Shown: in pieces, positions 1-25,186 of the stretch | Layout of the letters: each line of letters begins with the position of its first letter | Position numbering within the stretch: position 1 is the first letter of the stretch | NCBI GenBank assembly: GCA_949318235.1 | Contig: OX439131.1 | Coordinates: forward strand, 2,828,309 to 2,892,308 | Length of the DNA stretch: 64,000 nucleotides | Source: Ecdyonurus torrentis | Taxonomy: Eukaryota; Arthropoda; Insecta; Ephemeroptera; Heptageniidae | Direction: 5' to 3' | Translations under genes and position numbers: made by a program | The notes under the pieces: model-generated | Seen by the model: only the letters and a program-made list of their open reading frames with translations | Databases searched by the model: none | What the model was told of the DNA's origin: nothing

Positions 1-122
1 AAATACGCAATGACACTTGAATCAATTCAGTATGATTCCTTCTGTCAGAACATGCAGTAAAAAATAATAATAATAGGCTAATAATAATAATAATCTCTTT
101 CATTAGGCTATTTAGTACCAAC

Positions 123-14799
<14,677 letters not shown>

Positions 14800-15504
14800 G
14801 GCGAGCTCTGTTCGCGCTTGCAACTATCTACGCAACTTTAATATATGTTAGTTATACCGTAACATTAATTTTAAAAAATGGTATTGATGATTTTTGACAA
14901 ATTATCACTTTACAATGTTACTGACACACCTATCACTGAATCAGATAAGCTGCCATTTGCAATTCTTTCGATTCGATTGTCGATTAATTGAAGGTGGTTT
15001 CTTTCTGGTGGTTTCAGTCAGTTTCAGCGGGTTTCAGTTTAAAACATTTACATAGAGAACACAGTCATTTTTATGTCTCCTATTTTAAACTCATGCCAAA
15101 TATTAAGTAAATAATAATAATAATCGAGACCTTTATGGTCTCGATAATAATAAAGGATGATAATTCCCAAGGTTCGTAATGATAGTTGAAAATAAAACAT
15201 TAAAAATGAAGTTTTAAGGATGATTAAAATTCATTGAAATTAAGAATCAATGTTATAAACAAAACCATGGCAAACATATTTTCATATTTTTTTTATTATA
15301 AAATATATTAAATATTTTTACATAAATTTCATACAAAATAATCGACTTAAACATGAACAACCTTTATGCATAGAAAGTTATCTTTTAGGGTACAAGGTAC
15401 AACTAAAATGAATTTTGAATGGTACAACTTAGAATATGAATAGAATAGAATTTGAATACAAATAGAATAGTTTCAAATTTTAAAATACATATGTACTATA
15501 TGTA

Positions 15505-15624
15505 CAGCTCTAGCCAAAAGTTTGAGAAAGATTTGCATAGGCAACCCGCAACCACACTATGTTTTCTTTATGAGAAAACGCAGCAGCTGCCGCTGCCCCA
15601 TTCTTAAACTATTATCCAGAGCTG
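15505..15624 (+). mobile_element. Tc1/mariner-like MITE, copy 1
   Basis: The ends CAGCTCTAGCCAAAAGTTT and its mirror ATTATCCAGAGCTG are flanked by TA on both sides (15503-15504, 15625-15626), as for Tc1/mariner insertions. It is 120 bp long with no coding capacity. Confidence 0.7.
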
Positions 15625-15634
15625 TACATATGTA

Positions 15635-15741
15635 CAGCTCTGGACAAAAGTTTCAGAACAATTTGTATAGGCAGCCTGCAACCTTTATGAGAAAACACAG
15701 CGGCCACCACTGCCCCATTTGGGAACTTTTGTCCAGAGCTG
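15635..15741 (+). mobile_element. Tc1/mariner-like MITE, copy 2
   Basis: The inverted repeats CAGCTCTGGACAAAAGTT and AACTTTTGTCCAGAGCTG are near-perfect and flanked by TA. It lies 10 bp from copy 1 and shares its interior except for a short deletion. Confidence 0.75.
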
Positions 15742-16144
15742 TACACTGTAGTATGTACTGTACATACACACGGCTGTGATAATAATACTTTTACCATACA
15801 AATTCAGCACAATTTTTTCTCATAAGAATAACATTGTAAATGTAGCACAACTTTTTGAATGCTAAAATATATACTATCATAAATCATAATCGTGTGATGC
15901 ATTAATTCAAATTACATTTGTTTTGTTTTATCTGTAAGCTATTTGTGTAGAGCTATACGGTGAACTGTAATCATTCAATAGCAATGTTGTCAATACGGGA
16001 ACAGTTATTTTTCTCAACATAGTTTGGTAATTTTTGGTTGCTAACCATTATCAGACATTTTAAAGAATTTTATTTTGATACACTGATTTTACCAACACTA
16101 AAAACCACTGAACACTGATTAAAATTAAAAAAATATTCCTCAGT

Positions 16145-16307
16145 CTCGGGGTGTCCATCAGCAGGTGAAATGCATGAACCAGTCACTATAAGTTTAAACT
16201 AAAAAAAAAAAAAAAAAAAAATGTGTATGCAATTTATGTATTTTTTCTTTAGTTTAAACTTATTACTCAGGTGCTAGGTTCATGCATTTGACCTGATTTC
16301 CCGAGAA
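16145..16307 (+). repeat. Imperfect inverted repeat around a poly-A tract
   Basis: Arms containing CTCGGG, AAATGCATGAACC and AAGTTTAAACT are mirrored on either side of an A-rich loop at about 16,200-16,250. It is a foldback-type relic beside the PPIL3 stop codon. Confidence 0.6.
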
Positions 16308-16346
16308 TATCTGATGTTAGGAAGTGTATTGCAAGCCAGGAAGTTG

Positions 16347-18710
16347 CTAGCCTGCCAAAGGATTTGCATGGATGGTGATACTGTTGATCCTCATATCTGT
16401 GAGAGGACGATAGTTCTTAGGATTGACAGGCATTTTCTCTAGCTCATCCAGGGTTTCCAGGCCATCAATAACTCTGCAAATAAAACAAAATGATCAATAA
16501 CATCAACTTACTTCATTTAACATATCCATGTTGTCACGAATAATTATGTGAATATCGTTTTTTGTCACGCGTAGCAAATGTGTATCTTGTTTGTTGTCAC
16601 CTGAAGCAATATGTGCAAGTTGAGCGCCATCTACATAACACTCGGAAACGAGATAGACATTTTGCTTTGCGTGACAAAAAGTGATATACACATATTGTTC
16701 GCAACAACATTGATATAATATATCGAGGGCTACGCGGCATTTCGGTACTTGTGCAATCTCCGCGGGTGGAATTTTGGCACATGTGCAATCTACGCCACGC
16801 CTACTAATGGCACATCTGTACAGGCTAAGCGTATAAAAATGTTTCAAAAAAGGTGAGCGCGGAGAATGCACATGTACCAAAAATGCACCCACGGAGATTG
16901 CACTAGTACCGAAATGCTGTGTAGCCCTTGATATGTACTACATTCTTAAAAGGTGTAGAACACCTTGAACAAAAAAGTTGTGTAATATCAGTGATATCCA
17001 AACAAAACTGAAAATCAACGTTGATTTGGCCGGAGTCATTGATTCCTAATTTATTTTCCATTCACAAAATGGCGCGAGCAGTTCTCAGTTCAGTGCCACC
17101 ACTTCTCAGGAAAAGCCACGCCCTCCCCAGGTGGGAAGCAAACCGTGGATCTCCCGAGCAGTAGGCAGCAACGCTAACCACTACACCTTGGGCTCGGTTT
17201 CTTAGGATATTTCTTAGGATATTACACAACTTTTTTGTTGAAGGTGTTCTACGCCTTTAAGGGAAAAATTAAGTATGATACATGATCAATAAAAAGATGT
17301 GACAGGGAAAACACAGATAGGAGATTGAGCTGTGACTCAGATGTCAGCTTTTTGTTGGAATTAAGAGACGTGGCTTTGTCCGAGCAAATGAATAAAGAAC
17401 TAAAAAAATTTCATCAGATGCAGAACAGAAAAAAAAATATGTATGGTATAATTATATTGTAGGCAACTTCAATCAATCAGCACTCATCATTGGCAAGGGC
17501 CATTACTCATGAGATTGATCACTGGCAAGGGCCATTATTAGTTTTATGTTAATTTTGGACTGGTATACGGCTTACCATGTTAAATTAAGGCTTTTATTTT
17601 TTGAATTTCTCACTTCAGGATTGTTAAAACATGATTTTAAATCGCACATTATCATAAAGTAAAAGCACAACTTAAAATGCAATGGCCACACAAAAACATA
17701 CATAGAAATTAAAAGGAATAATAAATGAAAAGTATTTAAGATTATAAAGCTCTTGAGCTTTGTTGTAACTTTTCACAGCAAAATAAGTATTCCTATAGAT
17801 GTAACACAAAATGCTTTAACAAAAGTTGCTGTGCAATGTTACACGTTGTTATAAATGCACCGTAAAAATCACTAACTGGAGTGCCAGTAAAATCATAACC
17901 ACACCACTATATCTTATATGCAGGATATATTTTTTGCTTGCTTTGGATTTAATCAGCATCAAGAACTTACTTGCCAAATAAGGTAAATTTGAGATCAATA
18001 TGAGGCTGAGGTCCATACGTTAAAAAAAATTGGCTGGCGTTTGTGTTGGGTCCACTGTTTGCCATTGAGACCAGGCCACGAGCATCGTGCTATAACACAA
18101 CATTGTAAAATAAGTAAAACAAATTTACTAATAAATGTGTATACTATATTTTAGGATATTTTTTAGTACTAATGTACTGCATGCGTACATAATAGATATA
18201 ACATATTATTACATATATGCATACCGGTATGTATTTGCAACAACAAAAACTGCGTGCTCACATTGACATATTCAATGAAGTTAATTACAAATTTTCATAC
18301 CTTAAGTTCGTCTCTAAACTCATCCTCAAATTTCTTCCCCCAGATAGAATTTCCTCCTTTGCCTGTGTTTGTAGGGTCACCTGTCTGAACAATGAATCCC
18401 TTGATGTTGCGGTGGAAAATGCAGCCATTGTAATAACCACTCGCACATAAGGCCAAAAAATTCTGTAATGTTAATACATATATTGTGCATCAGTAAACTT
18501 TTTATTACTGTACATTTAAGAATATTATAATTTGTTGTGCACATACCTCGCATGTTTTAGGGCAATATTCGCAGAAAAGCTCAATCTTGATCTCGCCGAC
18601 ATCTGTGTGAATCGTAACAGACTGAAAAAGAAACAAATTTCACATAATATTGAGCGATGTAGAACTGAATTTTATATTAAGGATTGTTTAATATATATAT
18701 AGCTTACCAT
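16347..18710 (-). CDS. PPIL3: Peptidyl-prolyl cis-trans isomerase-like 3 (cyclophilin), 5 exons, 161 aa
   Basis: Small cyclophilin that catalyses cis-trans isomerisation of prolyl bonds; PPIL3 is found in spliceosomal complexes. Exons (minus): 18708-18710 (the ATG alone), 18547-18621, 18301-18462, 17971-18089, 16347-16473. The joined frame gives 161 residues, the same length as the human protein. Visible motifs are [14 protein letters not shown] at the start, the active-site block [17 protein letters not shown], then [29 protein letters not shown] and [16 protein letters not shown]. The position of the cyclophilin A tryptophan (W121) is histidine here (QPHIDLKF), as in other PPIL3 proteins, which usually means weak cyclosporin binding. 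The start exon is unusual because the initiator codon is followed directly by a GTAAGC donor; it fits the family start (MSVT) exactly. No other in-frame start is available in exon 2. Confidence 0.95.
16523..16714 (+). mobile_element. Short copy of the ATCGATG-terminus element, in PPIL3 intron
   Basis: Terminal inverted repeats (CATGTTGTCACGAA / TTCGCAACAACATTG) and internal GTCACGCGTAGCAAATGTG motifs match the outer parts of 12,712-13,418, without the nested insertion. Confidence 0.65.
16723..16932 (+). mobile_element. Inverted-repeat element (ATCGAGGGCTACGC terminus)
   Basis: Left arm GGGCTACGCGGCATTTCGGT is mirrored by ACCGAAATGCTGTGTAGCCC at the right; inner blocks GCAATCTCCGCGGGTG and CACCCACGGAGATTGC also pair. 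ATAT occurs at both edges. It abuts the preceding element. Confidence 0.65.
16946..17263 (+). mobile_element. Inverted-repeat element (CTTAAAGGTGTAGAACACC) carrying a SINE-like insert
   Basis: Outer arms GGTGTAGAACACCTTGAACA and TGTTGAAGGTGTTCTACGCC, with adjoining GTTGTGTAATATC, are reverse complements. The interior holds a tRNA-like segment absent from the related copy at 12,391-12,512. It is in PPIL3 intron 4. Confidence 0.65.
17110..17202 (-). repeat. tRNA-derived SINE-like segment
   Basis: Read on the minus strand, GTGTAGTGGTTAGCG (17172-17186) resembles a pol III A box and GGTTTGCTTCCC (17133-17144) a degenerate B box, at tRNA-like spacing. The sequence is GC-richer than its surroundings. 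It does not fold as a clean functional tRNA, so a SINE head is the better reading. Confidence 0.5.
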
Positions 18711-19527
18711 ATTTATTACTTTAATTATATATTTTAGTCATAAATGCATGAAATTCCAGAAAACGTTGAACGAAATCGAAATTTTAACGTTTTGAACTTT
18801 TGTTTACTAAAATCAGCTGGCATGGAGAAAAGGCGCATTTTTTTTAAAACGATACTAAATTTATTTTTGTTAGCTCTATTCTATTGGCTATAATATTTAA
18901 AGTGCTTCAAATACCACAACAAAATGACATTGAGTTATTATTATTTATATATTTCATTTTATTTAATATATTTGAAAAATGTTGATCGATTAATGTTTTT
19001 GTGGCTTAAGAACATCATTATTTACTGCGTCACCGCTGCGTGACTCGATCAACAACTTTTTACAGTACAGTACACTGTACGCTACATGCTCTCAACTTTA
19101 AAGTATGGGCACTTTTTGTAGTCCACACTATCTCCATTTCAATTGACACGCGGACTAAAATGTAATCTTCTTCTTCTTCTTCTTTTGAAAAATTACATGC
19201 ACCAGTTAGGATTCCATTTTTCACCAATGAAAAAAAGATCAAGCAAAAAACTAATCTATAAATTATTGTCATTATAGTTAAAATTTGTAAACCCATAGTA
19301 TAATATAATCTTATTTTTATTTATTTTAAGAAAAAGTTCTGTATGACATTGGGCATTATATTTTTAAATAAAAAATGGTTCTATAATATAGCTTTTTAGT
19401 TTTTATACCTTTTATTAAAAATGATTTTACATAATCAAGGGGCGGGAGGGAGAGAGAGATTAAAAACTTGCGATACAAAAGATATTATTTCATTAAAATT
19501 TATAATTATAGGGTATTACACAAAAAC
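18711..19527. other. Intergenic between PPIL3 5' end and MUTYH 3' end
   Basis: AT-rich, with a CTT microsatellite near 19,168-19,184 and the likely MUTYH polyadenylation signal at 19411-19416 (minus). No coding exon or transposon was recognised. Confidence 0.5.
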
Positions 19528-22500
19528 TTAGGGTTTTTGCTTAGAGTTTGCTACTTTGAAGAAATCTGTGACAAGCTTATTTTTCTTGCTTGCTGACTCG
19601 GGAGTCTCAGAAATATTTTTCCTCTTCTTCGATACAAATGCCTAAAATATGAAACAATAATAAATACATATATTAAAGCTATTATTATCTATGTCCTAAA
19701 AATGTACAATAATTAAATTGCTCTGCGAACCTACCTCACTTTTCTTATCTTTGATGGATGTAAAAAGTTTGAAGACCTGGAAAATAAATAAATTACAACT
19801 ATACATATAAGTATAGATATAAAATAAAATAAATACTAATTTGAACAGTTTGAGTGAAGTAAAATAGCAGTAGTAGTCTTGTAAGGCACATTCACACAGA
19901 GCAACAATGTTTTCAATGTGCACTATAGATATGTCTGCACGAAGTCTGAATCTATACCAGCTAAATTTATAACACAATGAAGGGTCAGTAAAAAAAATTA
20001 AAAGTTCATAAATAAAAATTTTAAATACTACTGTTGAAAGATTCCATATTTTAAATAACAAATAATATTTAATTTTGGAGTAAAGAAATTTCTTAATAAC
20101 TTAAATAAATAACTTAAGTTATTACAGAAGACTGTGCACTGCATTTGACGGGGGAAAATAATAATAAATGGCATCAAACACAGTATCCCTAATTAAAATT
20201 TTTAGTAATTGTATTGCAGCAGTTTATATCTAATAAGCATTCTAGAAGTATGGTTTTGCAAAGCTTAAGAGAGGATACAAAATTAGTGGTAGCAAACTTT
20301 TTTCATGTTGCTATAGTGAATGGCTAGGACTTTAGAATGTTAATACCCAGTGAGTGTAGTTACAATAAACAATGGAAATTACCTTCTTCATGCCAGTTGA
20401 GATGGCAAGTTGGTTCACCTCAGAGTGCAGGGTCCACTGCTGTGCCTGAGCAGTTGATGTTGGCTCTGTGTCGTCACTCATCAGTACACTAAACACCACA
20501 TAAACCTGGCTAATGTGAGAAAACTGGTGTGACACACGACCAAGCAGGGATGCTGTGACATCAGTTGTCTTGTATGTGTCTTCGAGTTGTGTCTGAGTCA
20601 AGCTTACTGCTTCAGAGTCACCCACTGCAAGGGGTAGAGGCAGGCATGGGAACTGCCACATGTTGGCAAGCAGCCCTGTCAATATATGATAAACAATAGA
20701 ATACATTCATATTGTGGGGAATGAAACTTACATTCACATTATATAAAACATTCAAAGCTAGGTCAAATAGTTGAGGCGCTATGATCAGTTTACTTAATGT
20801 TTTTGTAACATTTGAGGGTTGCCTTGGAGATAGTAAAAAACATTTAAGTCATGCCACAACACTTTTTTGAATCCATGTTAAGAATACATCGATGCTGTTG
20901 CGGCTAAACCACGCTTCTACATTTAGCGTGTTTCCTTACTTTCACGCATCTACGTTTATCGCGATAGCCATAAAAACGCGTATCTACATTTATCGCGACA
21001 ACAGGTAAACACATTTCTACATAGGAAAACAGGTGTAGAAATGTGTTTACCTTTTGTCGCGATAAATGTAGATACGCGTTTTCATGGCTATCGCGATAAA
21101 CGTAGATGCGTGAAACTAAGGAAACACGCTAAAAGTAGAAGTGTGGTTTAGCCGCAACAGCATTGATATGTAAGATTTAAACCATAACATGTGATCTTAC
21201 AATGTTTGGCATAACAATGAGTAATTAAGTTACTGTAGTTCAGATAGGTCACAGCTGCACAAATGCACGGCACCCTGTGCTCAATGTAACGTCAAAGATA
21301 TAAATAGTAAATTTTATCTCCAGTGTGGCTGAGAAATGCTCTATTTCTATTGCTTGTATATGTATGAGTACACTATCTATATAATATTACAATAAGTTAT
21401 TATTAAGTTATGGTTATATAACAAAATATCTCATCTCAGACGTCAATACAAAATTATTCTCACCCTCTTTAGGTCTTTTTTCCATGAAGAACTCCAATCC
21501 TTGATGTGTTTCCCGATGTACAATACACACAGCAGTTTCTTGCTGACTCACATTGGTTTTCTTCTCTTTACGAGGATAGTTCATCACTCCAAGACTGCAG
21601 TGAAAAAACAAAACATTATAGTAATGTACATTAATTAATTAAATACTCTACAGCTTACCTGGCATCCCACTTACTGGAGGATAGGCACAAACTGCAACCT
21701 GGAACTGAATTGAAACCACAATTACTTTAGCTATATGTGATTTATGTAATACAACAAATACATGCATACATATATTTGACAAATATTAGCTCAAATACAA
21801 ATAGGCAATAGATTTTGTTTGTTTCTAAATTTATACACAGTACTGTAATAATCTTTTTAACACAAAATATATTTTTAATGAAAAAAAAAAAATAAATAAA
21901 TAAATAAATAAAAATAAAGTGTTTTTCTATCAAATTATTGCATACGCGATTTTTCCTAACATTTATTTAATGCAAATAACTTTAAATTTATGAAAAATAC
22001 AAACAAAAGTTTTGAGGCTCAGTAAGCTACAATTAAGATTGAGAAAAATATTCTACCTGGAATTAGAACTGCCCCATTTTCCCATAAGCAAGCATTTTAA
22101 ATCAAGAAAGTAACACACCATCATCTGTTTGCTGGGCTTGGAGTATTTGCAAGTTGTTTTCACAGATTTTAGTTTGTTTACCTTCCTCTATGTCAGCCAA
22201 CTCTGCTCTGCTTGCAGTCTTGCATGCCCTCTTCCTTGCTACACACACACTGGAAACTGGACACTCATCACAACGAGGGTTCTTAGGAGTGCACACTGTT
22301 GCTCCGAGCTCCATTACAGCTTGGTTAAAATCTCCTGGTCTCTCTGGGTCAACACTCTTATCTGCTAGCTCCCATATAGCTTTTGTCACAATCTGAAGTG
22401 ATAATTACAATTTGTTTTTAGTAAGAACTTTCTACGAAGAGTATAGTACAGTACATGGATTTAAACAAGACAGTTAAAACAAGTCTACACTGACAATGTA

Positions 22501-24220
22501 ATACCAGCAAATGAGAACAGAAAGTGAACTGTTGACTTACTGGCAATGTGGTGCATGCTCCAATAGCTCTCAGTCTTGCCATAACTCGGATGACGTTTCC
22601 ATCAACTACAGATGATTTTTTTGAGAAGGCAATAGAAGCCACGGCACCCGCAGTGTATGGTCCAACCCCTGGTAATTTGAGAAGTTCCTCAGTGGACTTT
22701 GGCATTTCTCCACACATCTCACTGTTCACCTAGAGCACAAAACATCACTATTTAGTCAATGCCATGTGCAGCGTCTCTTGTCGTGCATTTGATTTACTTA
22801 CTTTGCAGGCAATCTCGTGAAGTCTCCTGCCTCTAGAGTAGTAGCCAAGACCTGCCCACATCTCGTGGACTTGCTCCGAGGTAGCTGAGGCTAGGTGACC
22901 CAGTGTGGGCCATCTGGTCATCCATTTTTCATAGTACGAAAGCACAGTGGACACTTGTGTCTGCTGCAGCATCACCTCTGACACCAGAACTGTCACATAT
23001 ATACAAATCACGTTTGTACATCAATTAATTTATACCAATCTCAGACAAAAATGTGGAGTATTCGAAAGGTATTCATATCCAGGTAAAAAATACAAAAAGA
23101 ATACTACCGAGTATTCATATTGTATTCTTTTGTGTCAAAATCAATACAAAATGAATACTTTTCCTGGATAAATACAAAAAGAATACTAAATTTTTATTGC
23201 CTTTTTTTGAGTGAATACATCTGGGTAGTAAATGAACACAATTTCAATACACTTCTCAGGTAAAAGATAGTAAATGAATATAAAAAGAATACATTTTGAA
23301 TACTCCGATTTTTACCTGTGAGATCATATACATACTTAGGAACTATGTTTAATGTTATTATTTGATATATTACTGCTTTTGATTGCAGGAAATTGGAATA
23401 GGTGCACGCTTGGTTTAAGGCTTGCATGATTATATCTGGCCTACTCTAAAGTAAAAGTATGTATATAAGTGATCCCTTACATATACTGCAAAGCATAATT
23501 ATATTTTGTGCATCTATATGCATCGATCGCTATAGGGTGTGTTGTGTACGCATGACGTCATTCTGAGTGCTTTTTGATGCTCTTCTCGAGTAATGAATAA
23601 CATTGCTCAGCATAGGACAAACATAGTTTTTAGCTATTTTCTTTGGAAAATTAGCTATTTTTTGGTCATTATTATTTTTCTTGCATACTTGAGGTACTAA
23701 ATCAACCTAACATAGCATCAATGCTCTCAAAAAAATTGTGAAGTATTTTTAAAATGGCAAAATGTGACATTTTCCTATACCGGCCAATGTTATTTAGTAC
23801 TCACTTATGACGTTGACTTTAACATGAATGAAACCACCCTATATTTAAGCATTATACACACTAAGCATACACATACATACATACCGGCCGGTCGACGCAA
23901 GATCTTTACCTGCATAAGCTCGTATGTTAGGGTCAGCCTCCTGTGCAGCAGTTGTTCTCCAAGGCAGTTCACGTTTGTTCTTGTCGTACCAGCGTAGTAG
24001 CTCACGTCTCACTATTTCAATTTCTTCATCATGCAGTGTGTGGATAGCGTGGGCATCTTCATTCGACGTCGCGACGTTTTTAGGGCTCTCACTCGTCAAA
24101 ACTAAAACATATCATGCATAAGTAAATAATGTGACTCAAGCACACAATATAAATATTATATGAGTATGAAAGTAAATAGGATTAATTACCATTTTTCTTC
24201 ACTTTCCGCGGCTTCACCAT
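19528..24220 (-). CDS. MUTYH: Adenine DNA glycosylase MUTYH, 10 exons, 499 aa
   Basis: Base-excision repair enzyme that removes adenine mispaired with 8-oxoguanine, in nucleus and mitochondria. Exons (minus): 24190-24220, 23910-24101, 22802-22989, 22541-22729, 22119-22392, 21659-21704, 21464-21594, 20383-20675, 19735-19776, 19528-19641. In order: catalytic Glu79 in [10 protein letters not shown]; helix-hairpin-helix [10 protein letters not shown] at 156-165; catalytic Asp180 in VVDGN; a complete 4Fe-4S ligand set C234-X6-C241-X2-C244-X5-C250; interdomain Cys295 and Cys298, matching part of the mammalian zinc-linchpin; a C-terminal NUDIX-like 8-oxoG recognition domain ([27 protein letters not shown]). 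The tail has a degenerate PCNA-binding box, NKLVTDFF at 483-490. The start MVKPRK resembles the nuclear start MRKPRA of the human protein; in-frame ATGs further upstream could encode a mitochondrial leader. A possible AATAAA signal (minus) lies at 19411-19416. Confidence 0.95.
20888..21167 (+). mobile_element. Hairpin MITE rich in TATCGCGATA motifs, in MUTYH intron
   Basis: Almost the whole 280 bp is a near-perfect inverted repeat: ATCGATGCTGTTGCGGCTAA at the left is mirrored by TTAGCCGCAACAGCATTGAT at the right. Interior ATCGCGATA, ACGTAGATGCG and AACACATTTCTAC blocks also pair. The terminal bases resemble the 12,712 element. It lies in the intron between MUTYH exons 7 and 8. Confidence 0.8.
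23046..23314 (+). mobile_element. MITE-like repeat with GGAGTATTC ends, in MUTYH intron 2
   Basis: The left AAAATGTGGAGTATTC is mirrored by GAATACTCCGATTTTT at the right. The interior repeats AAAAAGAATAC and related GAATACT units several times in both orientations. Confidence 0.5.
23531..23842 (+). mobile_element. Dispersed ~310-bp repeat, copy a
   Basis: Ends TATAGGGTG and CACCCTATA are inverted. The core GCTCAGCATAGGACAAAC and a later AGCATCAATGCTCTCAAAAA block recur at 42,719-43,022, 43,022-43,338 and more distantly at 48,669-48,963. It lies in MUTYH intron 2. Confidence 0.75.
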
Positions 24221-25186
24221 TCTTACGATATAAAATTGTAAGAGCTTCTGAATTTTTATTCCAAAACCAACATATGTTTTTTGTTGACATGTTTTCCCGC
24301 TAAAAGCCATCAACCAATCCGCATCCGCAACCAATAAAAATGCTTTATTTTGCAAAATTTGGCGGCAAAAAGTTTGGAAAATTTTCCAGCAAATTGTCGA
24401 ACTCATTGAAACTATCTCTCTGTATACGTATATTATATCAACAATACTCTTTTTAGAAGACAATACTTATTAAGTAAATACTTATTTACCAAAATTGAAA
24501 AAAAATTGTAGTACAATAAAATAAAACACTGCAATCCTGCTGTAATTGCTTCAATATATATTTATACTCCTTGATTTAAGATTGCGCTTTCGACGCCATA
24601 CTTGAGCAGTAAATAACAAAGGCCAGTACATAAATACAAAAATTATATTATGGTATATACAAAAGAAGAAAATATTCATAACTTAAAAAATAACAAATAT
24701 TACCCGTAAAAAATTATACCTTTGTTCTTCATTTAGGCTAAAATGAGGGTAAGAAAAATAATGAAAATTTTCATAATTTTACAAGAACACATTAATTTTC
24801 CTATATGAAAAGGCCTCAATTTGACATTTGTCCTATGCTTCTTGTGCAATGAATTCATCTGCTCCACCATGGTGCTAGAGCTCAATTTCATGTAATCAAC
24901 TTCATATACAATTGATATTGATATACCATAATAAAATTAGTAATAATTTATTAGTTTTTAATAGAGGCTACAATTGCATACAGTAGTAAAAGGTTATTTA
25001 TTGGGACATACACATAACATAATTTTAATAAAGAATAATGATAGTAATTTGTTACCATTAATTTATTACATCTTTTATTGTTTTTTATATTGTTATTTTA
25101 ATTGTATATATTTTATGAATTTTATAGCAACATACAATATACAATACATACATAGTACATACACATACACATACAACAATTGAAAA
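24221..25186. other. Intergenic between MUTYH promoter and Tret1-like 3' end
   Basis: It contains the MUTYH promoter motifs and, at about 24,560-24,890, diverged fragments of the ~310-bp repeat (GCGCTTTCGACGCCATACT and CATTTGTCCTATGC). No coding exon was found. Confidence 0.5.
24292..24370 (-). promoter_or_regulatory. Candidate MUTYH proximal promoter with E2F-like and CCAAT motifs
   Basis: Directly upstream of the MUTYH start codon are two E2F-like sites, TTTTCCCGC at 24292-24300 and TTTGGCGGCAAAA at 24358-24370, with two CCAAT boxes between them at 24314-24318 and 24331-24335. This combination is typical of S-phase-regulated genes. Function is inferred from motif matches only. Confidence 0.4.

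Larger units (their letters stand above)
14800..16346. other. Intergenic, dynein promoter side to PPIL3 3' end
   Basis: This AT-rich region contains the presumed dynein 5'UTR and promoter just right of 14,799, tandem Tc1-like MITEs at 15,505-15,741 and an inverted repeat at 16,145-16,307. I see no coding exon. Confidence 0.6.

Noticed and set aside
17110..17202. Functional tRNA gene
   Set aside because: A and B box-like motifs are present but no clean cloverleaf or anticodon arm can be drawn; a SINE head fits better.
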